Origin: Candidatus Methylomirabilota bacterium
GTDB lineage: Bacteria; Methylomirabilota; Methylomirabilia; Rokubacteriales; CSP1-6
Assembly: GCA_035315345.1 (NCBI GenBank)
Contig: DATFYA010000020.1
Location: 1-54,339, forward strand
Length of the DNA: 54,339 nt
Direction of reading: 5' to 3'
Positions 43,153 through 53,969 of this stretch are shown piece by piece. A program made the position numbers and the translations under genes. The notes under the pieces were generated by a model. The model had not been told where the DNA came from, did no database searches, and saw only the letters and a list, made by a program, of their open reading frames with translations. Each line of letters starts with the position of its first letter. Position 1 is the stretch's first letter.

Positions 43153-44760
43153 ATGAACGCCACGCTGTGGCTGGTGGTCCTGCTTCCGATCGTCGCGATC
43201 CTGGGGCTCTTCGTCGGATATTTCGGCGCGCGCAGCGCCACCGCGCGCACCCTCGGCGATGCGGAGACCCGCGCCACGCGCATCGTCGACGACGCCAAGC
43301 GCCTGGTCGACCAGGCCCGCAGCGAGGCCGACGCCAAGCTCCGCGAGGCGGACACGAAGATCCGCGCGGCCGAGCTCGAGGCCAAGGAGCTGGCGCTGCG
43401 CGTGCGCGCGGAGCTGGACCAGGAATCCCGCCACCGGCAGCGCGAGATGCAGGAGGTCGAGCGCCGCGTCGTGCAGCAGGAGGAGCAGCTCGGTCGGCGG
43501 CTCGATCAGCTCGACCGGCGGGAGACCGACTTCCAGAACCGCGACCGCGCCATGGTCGAGCGCGAGCGGAGCCTCGGGGAGAAGGAGACGCGCCTCGGCT
43601 CCGCCCTGGAGGAGCAGCGCCGCAAGCTCGAGTCCATCGCCGGGCTCACCACCGAGGAAGCCAAGCGGCAGGTGCTGGCCCAGGCCGAGCTCGACGCCCG
43701 GCGGGAGGCGCAGCTGCTGGGCATGCGTCTCGAGGAGGAAGCCCGCCAGACCGCGCACGTGAAGGCCAAGGAGGTGCTGGCCACCACCATCCAGCGCCTG
43801 GCCCCGGACTACACGGTGGAGACCGCGGTGTCCATCGTCGACCTGCCCTCCGACGACATGAAGGGCCGCATCATCGGCCGCGAGGGCCGCAACATCCGGG
43901 CGCTCGAAGGCTTCACCGGCGTGGACCTGATCGTGGACGACACCCCGGAGGCGGTGCTCATCTCCGCCTACGATCCGTACCGCCGCGAGATCGCCCGGCT
44001 GGCCCTGCAGCGGCTCATCGCCGACGGGCGGATCCATCCCGCCCGCATCGAGGAAGTGGTGGAGAAGGTCAAGAAGGAGATGGAGCAGCACCTGCGCGAG
44101 GAGGGCGACAAAGCCTGCTTCGAGGTGGGCGTGCACGGGCTCCATCCCGAGCTGATCAAGCTGGTGGGGCGCATGAAGTTCCGCACCTCCTACGGGCAGA
44201 ACTGCCTGCAGCACTCCAAGGAGGTCGCGTGGCTGGCCGGCATGATGGCAGCCGAGATCGGGGCCGACGTGCAGCTGGCCAAGCGCATGGGCCTGCTCCA
44301 CGACATCGGCAAGGCATTGACCCACGAGCAGGAGGGAAGCCACCCCGAGCTGTCGCTGCAGGTGCTCACCAAGTACAACGAGTCCTCGCAGGTGATCAAC
44401 GCGGCCCTGTGCGGCCACGAGAACGTCGAGCCCGAGACGATCGAGGCGGTGCTCACCGAGGCGGCCGACGGCATCTCCGCCGCGCGGCCGGGCGCCCGGC
44501 GCGACGTGCTCGAGAGCTACATCAAGCGCCTGGCCAAGCTGGAAGAGATCGCCATGTCCTACAAGGGCGTGGAGCTGTGCTACGCGATCCAGGCCGGGCG
44601 CGAGCTGCGGGTGATGACCAAGGCCGAGCAGATCTCGGATCTGGACGCCCATCAGCTCGCCAAGGACATCTCCAAGCGGATCGAGGCCGAGATGCAGTAC
44701 CCCGGCCACATCAAGGTGGTGGTGATCCGCGAGACGCGCGCCGTCGAGGTGGCGAAGTGA
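43153..44760 (+). CDS. rny: Ribonuclease Y
   Basis: 535 residues: an N-terminal membrane helix ([20 protein letters not shown]), a long coiled coil (about 30-200), a KH domain ([20 protein letters not shown], then [13 protein letters not shown]) and an HD domain with [20 protein letters not shown]. RNase Y is the membrane-anchored endonuclease that initiates mRNA decay in many bacteria lacking RNase E. Ribosome site GGAG before the ATG. First gene of a long operon (rny to ftsB) driven by a consensus promoter; its stop overlaps the next start (GTGA). Confidence 0.95.
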   Translation: MNATLWLVVLLPIVAILGLFVGYFGARSATARTLGDAETRATRIVDDAKRLVDQARSEADAKLREADTKIRAAELEAKELALRVRAELDQESRHRQREMQEVERRVVQQEEQLGRRLDQLDRRETDFQNRDRAMVERERSLGEKETRLGSALEEQRRKLESIAGLTTEEAKRQVLAQAELDARREAQLLGMRLEEEARQTAHVKAKEVLATTIQRLAPDYTVETAVSIVDLPSDDMKGRIIGREGRNIRALEGFTGVDLIVDDTPEAVLISAYDPYRREIARLALQRLIADGRIHPARIEEVVEKVKKEMEQHLREEGDKACFEVGVHGLHPELIKLVGRMKFRTSYGQNCLQHSKEVAWLAGMMAAEIGADVQLAKRMGLLHDIGKALTHEQEGSHPELSLQVLTKYNESSQVINAALCGHENVEPETIEAVLTEAADGISAARPGARRDVLESYIKRLAKLEEIAMSYKGVELCYAIQAGRELRVMTKAEQISDLDAHQLAKDISKRIEAEMQYPGHIKVVVIRETRAVEVAK

Positions 44761-45551
44761 CCAAGCCCCTGACGATCATCTGCGTCGGCGACGTCTTCGG
44801 CGAGCCGGGCCGGCGCGCGGTGCAGGTGCTGCTGCCGCGGCTGAAGAAGCAGCATCAGGCCGACTTCACGGTGGTCAACGTGGAGAACTCGGCCTCCGGC
44901 TTCGGGGTGACCCCGACGATCGCCCGGGCCTTCCTCGAGCAGGGCGTGGACGTGATGACCTCCGGCAATCACATCTGGGACAAGAAGGAGATCATCGAGT
45001 ACATCGTCAAGGAGAACCTGCTCCTGCGCCCCGCCAACTATCCGCCGGGCACGCCGGGAGCGGGCTCCATCGTGGTGAAGGCGGGGCCTCACCGGGTGGC
45101 GGTGCTGAACCTGATGGGCCGCGTCTTCCTGCCCCAGCTCGATTGCCCGTTCCGCAAGGCCAGCGAGGAAGTCGAGCGGCTGCGCGCGGAGACGCCGATC
45201 ATCGTGGTGGACATGCACGCCGAGGCCACCTCGGAGTCGCAGGCCATGGGCTGGCACCTCGACGGGCGGGTGAGCGCGGTGGTCGGCACCCACCGCCACG
45301 TGCAGACCGCGGACGAGCGCCTCATGCCCAAGGGCACCGCCTATATCACCGATCTGGGCCTCACCGGGCCGGTCGACTCGGTGATCGGCGTGGACCCCGA
45401 GCTGGCGCTGGGGCGCTTCATCAGCCAGATGCCCAATCGCTTCGAGCCCGCCAAGGGCCCGGCCATGCTCCAGGGCGTGGTGATCCGTATCGATCCCGAC
45501 ACCGGTCGCGGGCTGTCCATCGAGCGTCTGCGCGTTCCTCTCGCCGACTGA
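44757..45551 (+). CDS. YmdB-like metallophosphoesterase (TIGR00282)
   Basis: 264 residues with the dimetal phosphoesterase landmarks of the TIGR00282/YmdB family: [61 protein letters not shown] and [12 protein letters not shown]. subtilis YmdB hydrolyses 2',3'-cyclic nucleotides and influences RNase Y-linked RNA processing; here the gene directly follows rny and overlaps it by four bases, the same pairing as in Bacillus. GTG start at 44757. Confidence 0.92.
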   Translation: MTKPLTIICVGDVFGEPGRRAVQVLLPRLKKQHQADFTVVNVENSASGFGVTPTIARAFLEQGVDVMTSGNHIWDKKEIIEYIVKENLLLRPANYPPGTPGAGSIVVKAGPHRVAVLNLMGRVFLPQLDCPFRKASEEVERLRAETPIIVVDMHAEATSESQAMGWHLDGRVSAVVGTHRHVQTADERLMPKGTAYITDLGLTGPVDSVIGVDPELALGRFISQMPNRFEPAKGPAMLQGVVIRIDPDTGRGLSIERLRVPLAD

Positions 45552-45558
45552 CGGTGTC

Positions 45559-46410
45559 GTGCAGATACTGAGCGGCAAGGAGGTCGCGGCGAAGGTCCTG
45601 GCCGAGGTGAAGGCCGACGTCGCGGCGCTCCGAGAGACGACCGGCGTCCAGCCCACCCTCGCGGTGATCCTCGTCGGCGACGATCCCGCCTCGCAGATCT
45701 ACGTGCGCAACAAGAAGCGCGCGGCGGACGACGTCGGCATCAACGCGCGCGACTATCTCTTCCCGCAGGGCTGCGCCCAGGCCGAGCTGCTCGAGACCAT
45801 CGCCGGGATCAACCGCGACCCCTCCGTCCACGGCGTGCTGCTGCAGCTCCCGCTGCCCAAGGGCATGGATGAGGACCAGGCGGTCGCGGCCATCGCGCCC
45901 GAGAAGGACGCCGACGGCCTGCATCCCACCAATCTGGGCCGGCTGCTCGCGGGCAAGCCGGGCGCGATCCCGTGCACGCCGGCCGGCTGCATCGAGATCC
46001 TCGACCACTATGGCATTGCCATCGAGGGCGCCGAGGCGGTGGTGGTGGGCCGTTCGCGTCTGGTCGGCAAGCCGCTGGCCCAGCTGCTGCTCGCGCGTCA
46101 CGCCACCGTGACCATGTGTCACACGCGCACGCGCGACCTGGCCGCGCATTGCCGGCGCGCCGACATCCTGTGCGTGGCCGCCGGCCGACCCGGCGTGATC
46201 ACCGGGGACATGGTGCGCGACGGCGCGGTGGTCATCGACGTGGGCGTCAACCGTCTGCCCACCGGCAAGGTCACCGGCGACGTGCAGTTCGACTCGGTGA
46301 GCCCCAAGGCGCGCGCGATCACCCCGGTCCCGGGCGGCGTCGGCCCCATGACCGTCGCGATGCTCATGCGCAACACCGCCCGCGCGGCCCGCCGCCAGCT
46401 CACCCGATGA
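45559..46410 (+). CDS. folD: Bifunctional methylenetetrahydrofolate dehydrogenase/cyclohydrolase
   Basis: 283 residues: catalytic Lys region YVRNKKRAADDVGI, LLQLPLPKGMDEDQAVAAIA, PEKDADGLHPTNLG, TPAGCIEILDHYGI, the NADP-site VVVGRSRLVGKPLAQLLLA and the C-terminal PVPGGVGPMTVAMLMRNT. FolD interconverts 5,10-methylene-, methenyl- and 10-formyl-tetrahydrofolate. GTG start 7 bp after the ymdB-like gene. Its stop overlaps the ATG of a REP-flanked DUF559 gene that separates it from xseA. Confidence 0.95.
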   Translation: MQILSGKEVAAKVLAEVKADVAALRETTGVQPTLAVILVGDDPASQIYVRNKKRAADDVGINARDYLFPQGCAQAELLETIAGINRDPSVHGVLLQLPLPKGMDEDQAVAAIAPEKDADGLHPTNLGRLLAGKPGAIPCTPAGCIEILDHYGIAIEGAEAVVVGRSRLVGKPLAQLLLARHATVTMCHTRTRDLAAHCRRADILCVAAGRPGVITGDMVRDGAVVIDVGVNRLPTGKVTGDVQFDSVSPKARAITPVPGGVGPMTVAMLMRNTARAARRQLTR

Positions 46411-46844
46411 CGACGCGACTTTCACCCTCTCCCCTCTGGGGAGAGGGCAGGGTGAGGGGCGCGGTCTGCGAGACCCCGCGCGACTACGCACGCGGTCTCC
46501 GTCGGAGGCAGACGGATGCGGAACGCCGGCTATGGTTCCGGCTGCGCGACCGACGCCTCTTCGGCGTGAAGTTCTCACGCCAGGTGCCCATCGGGCCGTA
46601 CGTGGCCGATTTCTGCTGCCGCGAGCAGAGGCTCGTCGTCGAGTTAGACGGTGGTCAGCACGCACTCAGCGCGGCGGACGATGCCTCGCGCAGCGAAGAT
46701 CTCGCGCGTCTCGGCTATCGCGTCCTTCGTTTCTGGAATCACGACGTGCTGGGCAAGGCCATTGCTCGGGCGCTCGGCCGTCTCGACAACCGCCCCTCAC
46801 CCCGGCCCTCTCCCCGGGAGGGAGAGGGAGAAGAGGGGCGATGA
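46407..46844 (+). CDS. DUF559 domain protein (Vsr-like endonuclease fold) with REP-encoded ends
   Basis: 145 residues. The central part (RRRQTDAERRLWFRLRDRRL, KFSRQVPIGPYVADFCCREQ, VVELDGGQHALSAADDASRS) is the DUF559 domain, a very-short-patch-repair/restriction-like nuclease fold with a plausible D/E-x-D active site. Both ends (LSPSPLWGEGRVRG and PSPRPSPREGEGEEGR) are translations of REP-like inverted repeats. The gene overlaps folD (ATGA) and xseA (ATGA), so it is inserted precisely into the operon without breaking it. Typical of the scattered DUF559 cassettes seen in many genomes; function unproven. Confidence 0.85.
   Translation: MTTRLSPSPLWGEGRVRGAVCETPRDYARGLRRRQTDAERRLWFRLRDRRLFGVKFSRQVPIGPYVADFCCREQRLVVELDGGQHALSAADDASRSEDLARLGYRVLRFWNHDVLGKAIARALGRLDNRPSPRPSPREGEGEEGR
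46423..46457. repeat. REP-like inverted repeat, left side of DUF559 gene
   Basis: CCCTCTCCCC-TCT-GGGGAGAGGG (46425-46447) followed by CAGGGTGAGG, the common 'CCCTCTCCC/GGGAGAGGG...GGGTGAGG' REP type. It lies inside the first codons of the DUF559 gene. Confidence 0.8.
46794..46840. repeat. REP-like inverted repeat, right side of DUF559 gene
   Basis: CCCCTCACCCCGG then CCCTCTCCC-CGGGA-GGGAGAGGG (46806-46828), then AGAAGAGGGGCG directly before the xseA ATG. It is the inverted counterpart of the left repeat, and its purine-rich end serves as the xseA ribosome site. Confidence 0.8.
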
Positions 46845-48199
46845 GCGAGCGGGTCGTCTGCACGGTCAGCGAGCTCGTGCTGCGGATCAAGGAGACGCTC
46901 GAGGATCGCTTCCCCGCGGTGTGGGTGGAGGGCGAGATCAGCAATCTGCGTATCCCGTCGTCGGGGCACGTGTACTTCACCCTCAAGGACGACGGCGCCC
47001 AGCTGCGCTGCGTGCTGTTCCGCAGTCGCGGCCGCCGGGTCGCGTTCCAGCCGGAGGACGGCATGCAGGTGCTGGCCTTCGGCGGCCTCGACGTGTACGC
47101 CGCGCGGGGCGAGTACCAGCTGATCGTCGAGCTGCTGGAGCCCAAGGGCGTGGGCGCGCTGCAGCTCGCCTTCGAGCAGCTCAAGCGCAGGCTCGAGGCC
47201 GAGGGCCTCTTCGAGGCGGGGCGCAAGCGCGCGCTGCCGCCCTTCCCGCGGACGATCGGCATCGTGACCTCGCCCACCGGGGCGGCCATCCGCGACATGC
47301 TCCACGTCATCGGCCGTCGCTTCGCGGACCTGCGGGTGCTGATCACCCCGGTGCGCGTGCAGGGCGAGGAGGCGCCGGGCGAGATCGTGCGCGCGCTGCG
47401 CGACCTGCAGGAGGTCCCGGAGCTGGACGTGGTGATCGTCGGCCGCGGGGGCGGCTCGATCGAGGATCTGTGGGCCTTCAACGACGAGCGGGTGGCCCGC
47501 GCGATCTCGGCCTGCCGCGTTCCGGTGATCTCGGCGGTGGGCCACGAGACCGACTTCACCATCGCCGACTTCGTGGCCGACCTCCGGGCGCCCACGCCGT
47601 CGGCGGCCGCCGAGGTGGTGGTGCGGGAGAAGCTGCACGTGATCCGCGCCCTCTGCGACATGTACGACACGCTCAAGCAGGCGATGGCGGCGCGCCTCGC
47701 CCGCGAGCGCCAGCGGATCGACTCGCTGGGCCGGCGGCGCGTGCTGACCGATGCGGCGCGCGCGCTCCGCGATTGGCACCGCCGCCTCGACGAGCTGAGC
47801 ACGCGCCTCGCCCTCGGCGCGCGCGCCAATCGCCGGCTCGGCGAGCACCGCCTGTCGCTGGCCAGAAACGCCTTGCGCTCTCTCAATCCGGTGGCTAGGA
47901 TTGCCAACGGCACGGTGGTTCTCGCGCAGCTGCGCGTCCGGCTCGCGTCGGCGGGCGCAAACCGCGCGAAGACCGCGCGTCATCGATTGGACGCCGCGGT
48001 GGGACAGCTCGACAGCCTGTCGCCCCTGGCCGTGCTCGGACGGGGCTATAGCTTGACCCGGCTGCTGCCTTCCGGCGCGATCGTGCGCAGTGCCGCGCAG
48101 ACGCGCCCCGGTGACGCCATCGAGATCCTGCTGCGCGAGGGCGCCCTGGACGCCCGGGTGGAGCGGCTCAAGGAACGGGATGACCGACCTCAAGTTTGA
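46841..48199 (+). CDS. xseA: Exodeoxyribonuclease VII large subunit
   Basis: 452 residues: N-terminal OB-fold (VWVEGEISNLRIPSSGHVYF, then TLKDDGAQLRCVLF), the central nuclease region (IGIVTSPTGAAIRDMLHVIG, VIVGRGGGSIEDLWAFND, ISAVGHETDFTIADFVADLR), a long helical arm and a C-terminal segment LAVLGRGYSLTR. It degrades single-stranded DNA with the small subunit. The ribosome site is provided by the REP repeat upstream. The last 20 bases overlap xseB in another frame. Confidence 0.95.
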   Translation: MSERVVCTVSELVLRIKETLEDRFPAVWVEGEISNLRIPSSGHVYFTLKDDGAQLRCVLFRSRGRRVAFQPEDGMQVLAFGGLDVYAARGEYQLIVELLEPKGVGALQLAFEQLKRRLEAEGLFEAGRKRALPPFPRTIGIVTSPTGAAIRDMLHVIGRRFADLRVLITPVRVQGEEAPGEIVRALRDLQEVPELDVVIVGRGGGSIEDLWAFNDERVARAISACRVPVISAVGHETDFTIADFVADLRAPTPSAAAEVVVREKLHVIRALCDMYDTLKQAMAARLARERQRIDSLGRRRVLTDAARALRDWHRRLDELSTRLALGARANRRLGEHRLSLARNALRSLNPVARIANGTVVLAQLRVRLASAGANRAKTARHRLDAAVGQLDSLSPLAVLGRGYSLTRLLPSGAIVRSAAQTRPGDAIEILLREGALDARVERLKERDDRPQV

Positions 48200-48419
48200 A
48201 GCGGCGCTGCAACGGCTCGAGCAGATCGTGGACCAGCTCGAGGCGGGTAATCTCTCCCTGGAGGAGTCGCTCCAGGTCTTCGAGGAAGGCGTCGGGCTGG
48301 CCCGTCGCTGCGGCAAGTATCTCGACGACGCCGAGAAGCGCATCGAGACCCTGACCCGGGACGAGACCGGCGTGCTGCGGACGGCGCCGTTCGATCTCGC
48401 CGACGACGAGCGCGCATGA
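48180..48419 (+). CDS. xseB: Exodeoxyribonuclease VII small subunit
   Basis: 79 residues: LKFEAALQRLEQIVDQLEAG, then NLSLEESLQVFEEGVGLARR, matching XseB, which forms coiled-coil multimers on the XseA arm. The ATG lies 20 bp inside the end of xseA and its stop overlaps the ispA start (ATGA), so the three genes are translationally chained. Confidence 0.94.
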   Translation: MTDLKFEAALQRLEQIVDQLEAGNLSLEESLQVFEEGVGLARRCGKYLDDAEKRIETLTRDETGVLRTAPFDLADDERA

Positions 48420-49303
48420 GCTTCGATCTCGACGCGTACATGAAGGAGCGCCTGGCCGCGGTCGACGCCGCCCTCGACGTCTTCCTGCCCCCCGAGACCC
48501 AGCGGCCGGAGACCCTGCACAAGGCGATGCGCTACAGCGTGTTCGCGGGCGGCAAGCGGCTCCGGCCGATCCTGGTGATGGCCGGCGCGGAGGCGGTGGG
48601 CGGCGCGGCCGAGCAGGTGATACCGACGGCCTGCGCGATGGAGCTGATCCACACGTATTCGCTCGTGCACGACGACCTGCCCGCGATGGACAACGACGAC
48701 TTCCGCCGCGGCGTCCCCACCAACCACAAGGTCTTCGGCGAGGCCACCGCGATCCTCGCGGGCGACGCGCTGCTGACCCTCGCCTTCCGCCTGGTCGCCG
48801 ACAACGTGCGCCAGACCAACCGGAGCGCGCTGGAGGTCGTCGTGGACATCGCGGACGCGGCCGGCCACGGCGGCATGGTGGCCGGCCAGGTCGCCGACCT
48901 CGAGGCCGAAGGCCGGCAGGTCGGCGCCGAGACGGTGGATTACATCCACACCCACAAGACCGGCGCGCTCATCCGCACGTCGCTGCGCGTGGGCGCGCGG
49001 CTCTGCGGCGCGACCGCCGAGCAGGTGCACACCCTCAGCGTGGCGGGCGCCGACCTCGGGCTGGCGTTCCAGATCGTCGACGACATCCTCGACGTGGTGG
49101 CCAGCTCGGAAGAGCTGGGCAAGACCGCGGGCAAGGACCAGATCCAGCAGAAGGCGACCTATCCCGCCATCCACGGCCTCGAGGCCTCCCGGGCCCGCGC
49201 GCGGGACCTCATCGACGAGGCCGACGCGGCGCTGGCCGCGCTGGGGCCCCGGGCCGAGCCCATTCGCGCCCTCGGGCGCTTCATCCTCGAGCGGAAGGCC
49301 TGA
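48416..49303 (+). CDS. ispA: Polyprenyl (farnesyl/geranyl) diphosphate synthase
   Basis: 295 residues, all-helical prenyltransferase: first Asp-rich motif LVHDDLPAMDNDDFRRG, second QIVDDILDVVA, GGKRLRPIL near the N-terminus and a GKTAGKDQIQQKATYP C-terminal region. Short-chain synthases of this type make farnesyl or geranylgeranyl diphosphate from IPP and DMAPP; product length cannot be fixed here. Position after xseB is the standard xseB-ispA arrangement, although no dxs follows. Confidence 0.92.
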   Translation: MSFDLDAYMKERLAAVDAALDVFLPPETQRPETLHKAMRYSVFAGGKRLRPILVMAGAEAVGGAAEQVIPTACAMELIHTYSLVHDDLPAMDNDDFRRGVPTNHKVFGEATAILAGDALLTLAFRLVADNVRQTNRSALEVVVDIADAAGHGGMVAGQVADLEAEGRQVGAETVDYIHTHKTGALIRTSLRVGARLCGATAEQVHTLSVAGADLGLAFQIVDDILDVVASSEELGKTAGKDQIQQKATYPAIHGLEASRARARDLIDEADAALAALGPRAEPIRALGRFILERKA

Positions 49304-50880
<1,577 letters not shown>

Positions 50881-50885
50881 CCCGC

Positions 50886-52394
50886 GTGGACCTCATCCCG
50901 TTCCTCTTCTTCATCGCGCTCTTCTTCAACATCCGCGCTTCCTTCAAGCTGGCCCTCGACTGGCGCGGCATGCTTGTCACCACCCGCTTCGTCCGCGAGG
51001 CCTACGCGCGCCTGGGCGAGCTCCCCAGCGAGGAGCGCCTCGAGCGGGAGCCGGCCGCCCCGGTGTTCCTGCACCTCGTGCCCGCATACCACGAGCCCGA
51101 GATCGCGGGCACCGTCGGCGCACTGGTGGCCTCGCGCTATCCGCACGAGCGCCTGCACGTGGTGGTGATCACGAAGGAGGAGGAGGAGCGGAACCCCCAC
51201 CCGGGCATGGCCGCGAGCACCGGCGAGTTGGTGCGACGGCTGCGCGAGACGCTGCCGCCCTATCAGCAGAAGCGGCTCTTCCACGTGGCGATGCCGGGGC
51301 CCGGCCGCAAGGCCCACCAGCTCAACTGGGCGCTCCGGCCCGAGGTGCTGCGCGAGATCCTGAGCGAGGACGTCGACCCGCGACGCGTCTTCGTGGGCGT
51401 GAGCGACGCGGACTCGATCCCGGACCCCGACACCTATCGCTGTATCGCGCACCGCGAGCTGAGCGGGCAGGGAAGCCTCGCCTACCAGGGCATCCCGCTG
51501 TCGCTCGCGAACTACGACCGGCTGACCATTCGCGGGAAGATCTGCGCGATCCAGCAATCGTCGATCTTCATCCGGGTGTCGATCGCCCGGCTCCTGAACG
51601 AGGTCAAGCGCGTGCGGCTGCTCGGCCGGCTCACCGCGGCGCTGCCGCGGCTGGCCTGGCTGATCCGTCCCACGTTCGAGCTGTTCTTCCGCCGCGCGCA
51701 GATCTGCCTGGGCCACAACCAGTTCGTGCGCCTCGACCTCATGCAGGCGATCGGCGGCTTCCCGACCTCGGGCGCCACCGAGGACTCCACCCTCGGCTAC
51801 GCGATCGGCCGTCGCGGCGTCCTGATGCAGGCGCTGCCGATGGTGGAGGTGACCGACCTGCCCGAGACGTCCGAGGGCGTGATCCGCCAGAACGCGCGCT
51901 GGTACACGGGGGTGATCGACGACATCCCGTACCTCTGGAACGCGTGGCGCACCGAGCCCACCGCGTTCAACTTCGCCCAGTTCGTGCGCCACCTCGGCAA
52001 CAAGATGGTGGAGTGGCCGATCGCCGCCATCGTCTACCCGGCCACCGGCTGGCTCGGGTGGTACCTGGCCTACCACCACGAAGGCCACCGCTTCTGGTTC
52101 TACGTGGCCACCGGCGCGCCCACGATCTCGCTGCTGCTCACGGTGTGGGTGGGCGGGATCATGACCCAGGCCTTGATCGAGGACCTGCACCCGTACCTAC
52201 CGCGCCCGGTGGACCTGCGCCGGAAGAGCCTGCAGGAGAAGTTCCTCGGCACGTTCCGCTGCCAGACCTACTGGCTGCTCGCCACGCGCGGCGCCTGGCG
52301 CGTGCTGTGGGCGCTGGCCCGCACCGGCCGCTACGAGCCGGCCAAGACCGACCGCGTCACCGGCCGGCGGCTGCGTCGCTCGCTCACGGGCTGA
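50886..52394 (+). CDS. Membrane glycosyltransferase family 2-like protein
   Basis: 502 residues. An N-terminal hydrophobic helix (IPFLFFIALFFNI) precedes a GT-A domain: FLHLVPAYHEPEIAGTVGAL, the metal-binding GVSDADSIPDPDTYR, the acceptor-site ATEDSTLGY and a QNARWYTG motif equivalent to the Q(x)xRW of processive GT2 enzymes. C-terminal membrane helices follow (VEWPIAAIVYPATGWLGWYL and further). It probably adds sugar from a nucleotide sugar to a lipid or polysaccharide. GTG start 5 bp after ftsB. Its last 198 bp overlap the convergent DUF222/HNH gene. Confidence 0.85.
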   Translation: MDLIPFLFFIALFFNIRASFKLALDWRGMLVTTRFVREAYARLGELPSEERLEREPAAPVFLHLVPAYHEPEIAGTVGALVASRYPHERLHVVVITKEEEERNPHPGMAASTGELVRRLRETLPPYQQKRLFHVAMPGPGRKAHQLNWALRPEVLREILSEDVDPRRVFVGVSDADSIPDPDTYRCIAHRELSGQGSLAYQGIPLSLANYDRLTIRGKICAIQQSSIFIRVSIARLLNEVKRVRLLGRLTAALPRLAWLIRPTFELFFRRAQICLGHNQFVRLDLMQAIGGFPTSGATEDSTLGYAIGRRGVLMQALPMVEVTDLPETSEGVIRQNARWYTGVIDDIPYLWNAWRTEPTAFNFAQFVRHLGNKMVEWPIAAIVYPATGWLGWYLAYHHEGHRFWFYVATGAPTISLLLTVWVGGIMTQALIEDLHPYLPRPVDLRRKSLQEKFLGTFRCQTYWLLATRGAWRVLWALARTGRYEPAKTDRVTGRRLRRSLTG

Positions 52395-53753
52395 CGTCAC
52401 CGTCGATCCCCCGCCGGCCGGGCGCGGCCCCGGGTACAAGACGTCGATGGCCCAGCCCACGTCGAGCCGCTCGCCGGTCCAGCGGGCGCACGCCGTGCGC
52501 GGCTCGATGCGAATCTGTCGCGCCTCGTTCTCGGCGCGAATTGACTCGACGGGGTCAACTGGAACCACTGCCGGCGGCGGTACGTCCGGTAGCTCGCGAC
52601 CATCCGGTCGCATGAGCTGAAATGCGCCGTCGGGATGGTGCACAACCCGGTATCCCTGCTCATGAACCGCTCGATGATGCCGCCGGCAGAGCGAGATCAG
52701 ATTCGACAGCGTGGTCGGCCCGCCGTTCGCCCAATGCTGCACGTGGTGACCCTCCAGAATCCGCCCTCCGCAGCCCGGGAAGCGACACGCTCGATCGCGA
52801 TGGTGGAGGGCGCGCCGCAACGCAGGCGGGATCGTGCGCGTGCGAGCGCCGACCTCGACGATCCGGCCATCCGCGTCGTGCCGCATCACCACGCGGCTCG
52901 CATCGCAGGCGAGACGCCGGGAAATTTCCGCGGAAATTCTTATCCCGCCTTCCAGGGCCGTTTGCCCCTCTTGCTCGGGATCCTCCAGGACCGCGGCGTC
53001 GACGTGGACCACGACCTGGTACCGCTCGCCCGGCGCACCCGGGTCCATCTCCTGGTGCAGCGCCGTCTCCGCCAGCAGCACCAGCGCGTCGGCCTGCTGC
53101 TGCGCCCGCGTCGGCGCCGTAGTGGCCGGGTCAGGCGCCGCGGTGGCCTCGGCGCGCCGGGCCCGCTGGTACAGGGCCTCGCGCGCAGCGTCGAGCGCCC
53201 GCACCAGCAGCGCGCCGGCCTCCGCGGTCAGCCGGCCGCGGATCACCACCGCGCCGTCCTCGTCGTGGCTCACGTGAAGGCCTCGGCTCGCATGCTGCCG
53301 GGCCGCCTCGCGGGCCTCGGCCCGCCGGTCCAACCGACGCCAGGCGCGGACGATCCGCTCGACGTGCGCCGCGGTATCGGCGCGGGCCACCTTCAGGAGC
53401 CGGGCCTCCGTCTCCGGAGTCGCCACGCGGGTCAGGGCGCGCACCTTGGCGTAGGACAGCTCGCCCCGGGCGAGGGCCTCGGCGAGCCGCGGCAGCGCTC
53501 CGAGCGCGTGGGCGACGCGAACGCGCTCGCGGGCGGCGCCCAGGTCCAGCCCCACGCGCCAGCTCAGCCACTCGGCGCAGGACCGGAAGCCGGTGTTCCA
53601 GCCGCCGCGGGCGTCGAAATCGCGGATGAGGGCGAGCAAGCGCGCGGTGGCGGCGTCGAGATGGGCGGACAGCTCGGCGATCTCGTCGCCGAGGCGATCC
53701 AGCTCGCGCACCCGCGGGGGATCTTCCAGCAATGCGAACGATGCGGTCGGCAT
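52197..53753 (-). CDS. DUF222/HNH endonuclease-domain protein
   Basis: 518 residues. The N-terminal DUF222-type helical domain (about 1-290: LDAATARLLALIRDFDARGG, RVAHALGALPRLAEALARGE, LSYAKVRALTRVATPETEAR) is followed by an HNH nuclease motif CRFPGCGGRILEGHHVQHWA, then GGPTTLSNLISLCRRHHRAV. This combination is the multi-copy 13E12-like family thought to be selfish or defence-related. A good ribosome site (AAGGAGGC) precedes the ATG. The last 66 codons run antisense through the glycosyltransferase 3' end and look unlike the family C-terminus; the true protein may once have ended near 52400. Confidence 0.85.
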   Translation of the reverse strand: MPTASFALLEDPPRVRELDRLGDEIAELSAHLDAATARLLALIRDFDARGGWNTGFRSCAEWLSWRVGLDLGAARERVRVAHALGALPRLAEALARGELSYAKVRALTRVATPETEARLLKVARADTAAHVERIVRAWRRLDRRAEAREAARQHASRGLHVSHDEDGAVVIRGRLTAEAGALLVRALDAAREALYQRARRAEATAAPDPATTAPTRAQQQADALVLLAETALHQEMDPGAPGERYQVVVHVDAAVLEDPEQEGQTALEGGIRISAEISRRLACDASRVVMRHDADGRIVEVGARTRTIPPALRRALHHRDRACRFPGCGGRILEGHHVQHWANGGPTTLSNLISLCRRHHRAVHEQGYRVVHHPDGAFQLMRPDGRELPDVPPPAVVPVDPVESIRAENEARQIRIEPRTACARWTGERLDVGWAIDVLYPGPRPAGGGSTVTSARERATQPPAGDAVGLGRLVAAGAGQRPQHAPGAARGEQPVGLAAERAEELLLQALPAQVHRAR

Positions 53754-53969
53754 GGCAGCGCCTCCTTCGGCTGCTCCGACTCTACACCGCGATACTGACG
53801 ATGGCTGGGAGGCACGGCGTCGAGCGATTCACCACGGCAGAATGATTTTCGGTCGGACGCGCGATGAACGCGGTCCGGTGTGGCCGGGCGCGCGCCAGAG
53901 ACCCTATCCGCCGCGCGTTGCTGCCGGCGAATCATGGTGCTTGGAAGACGCTGTCAAGTGTCTTTCGGC

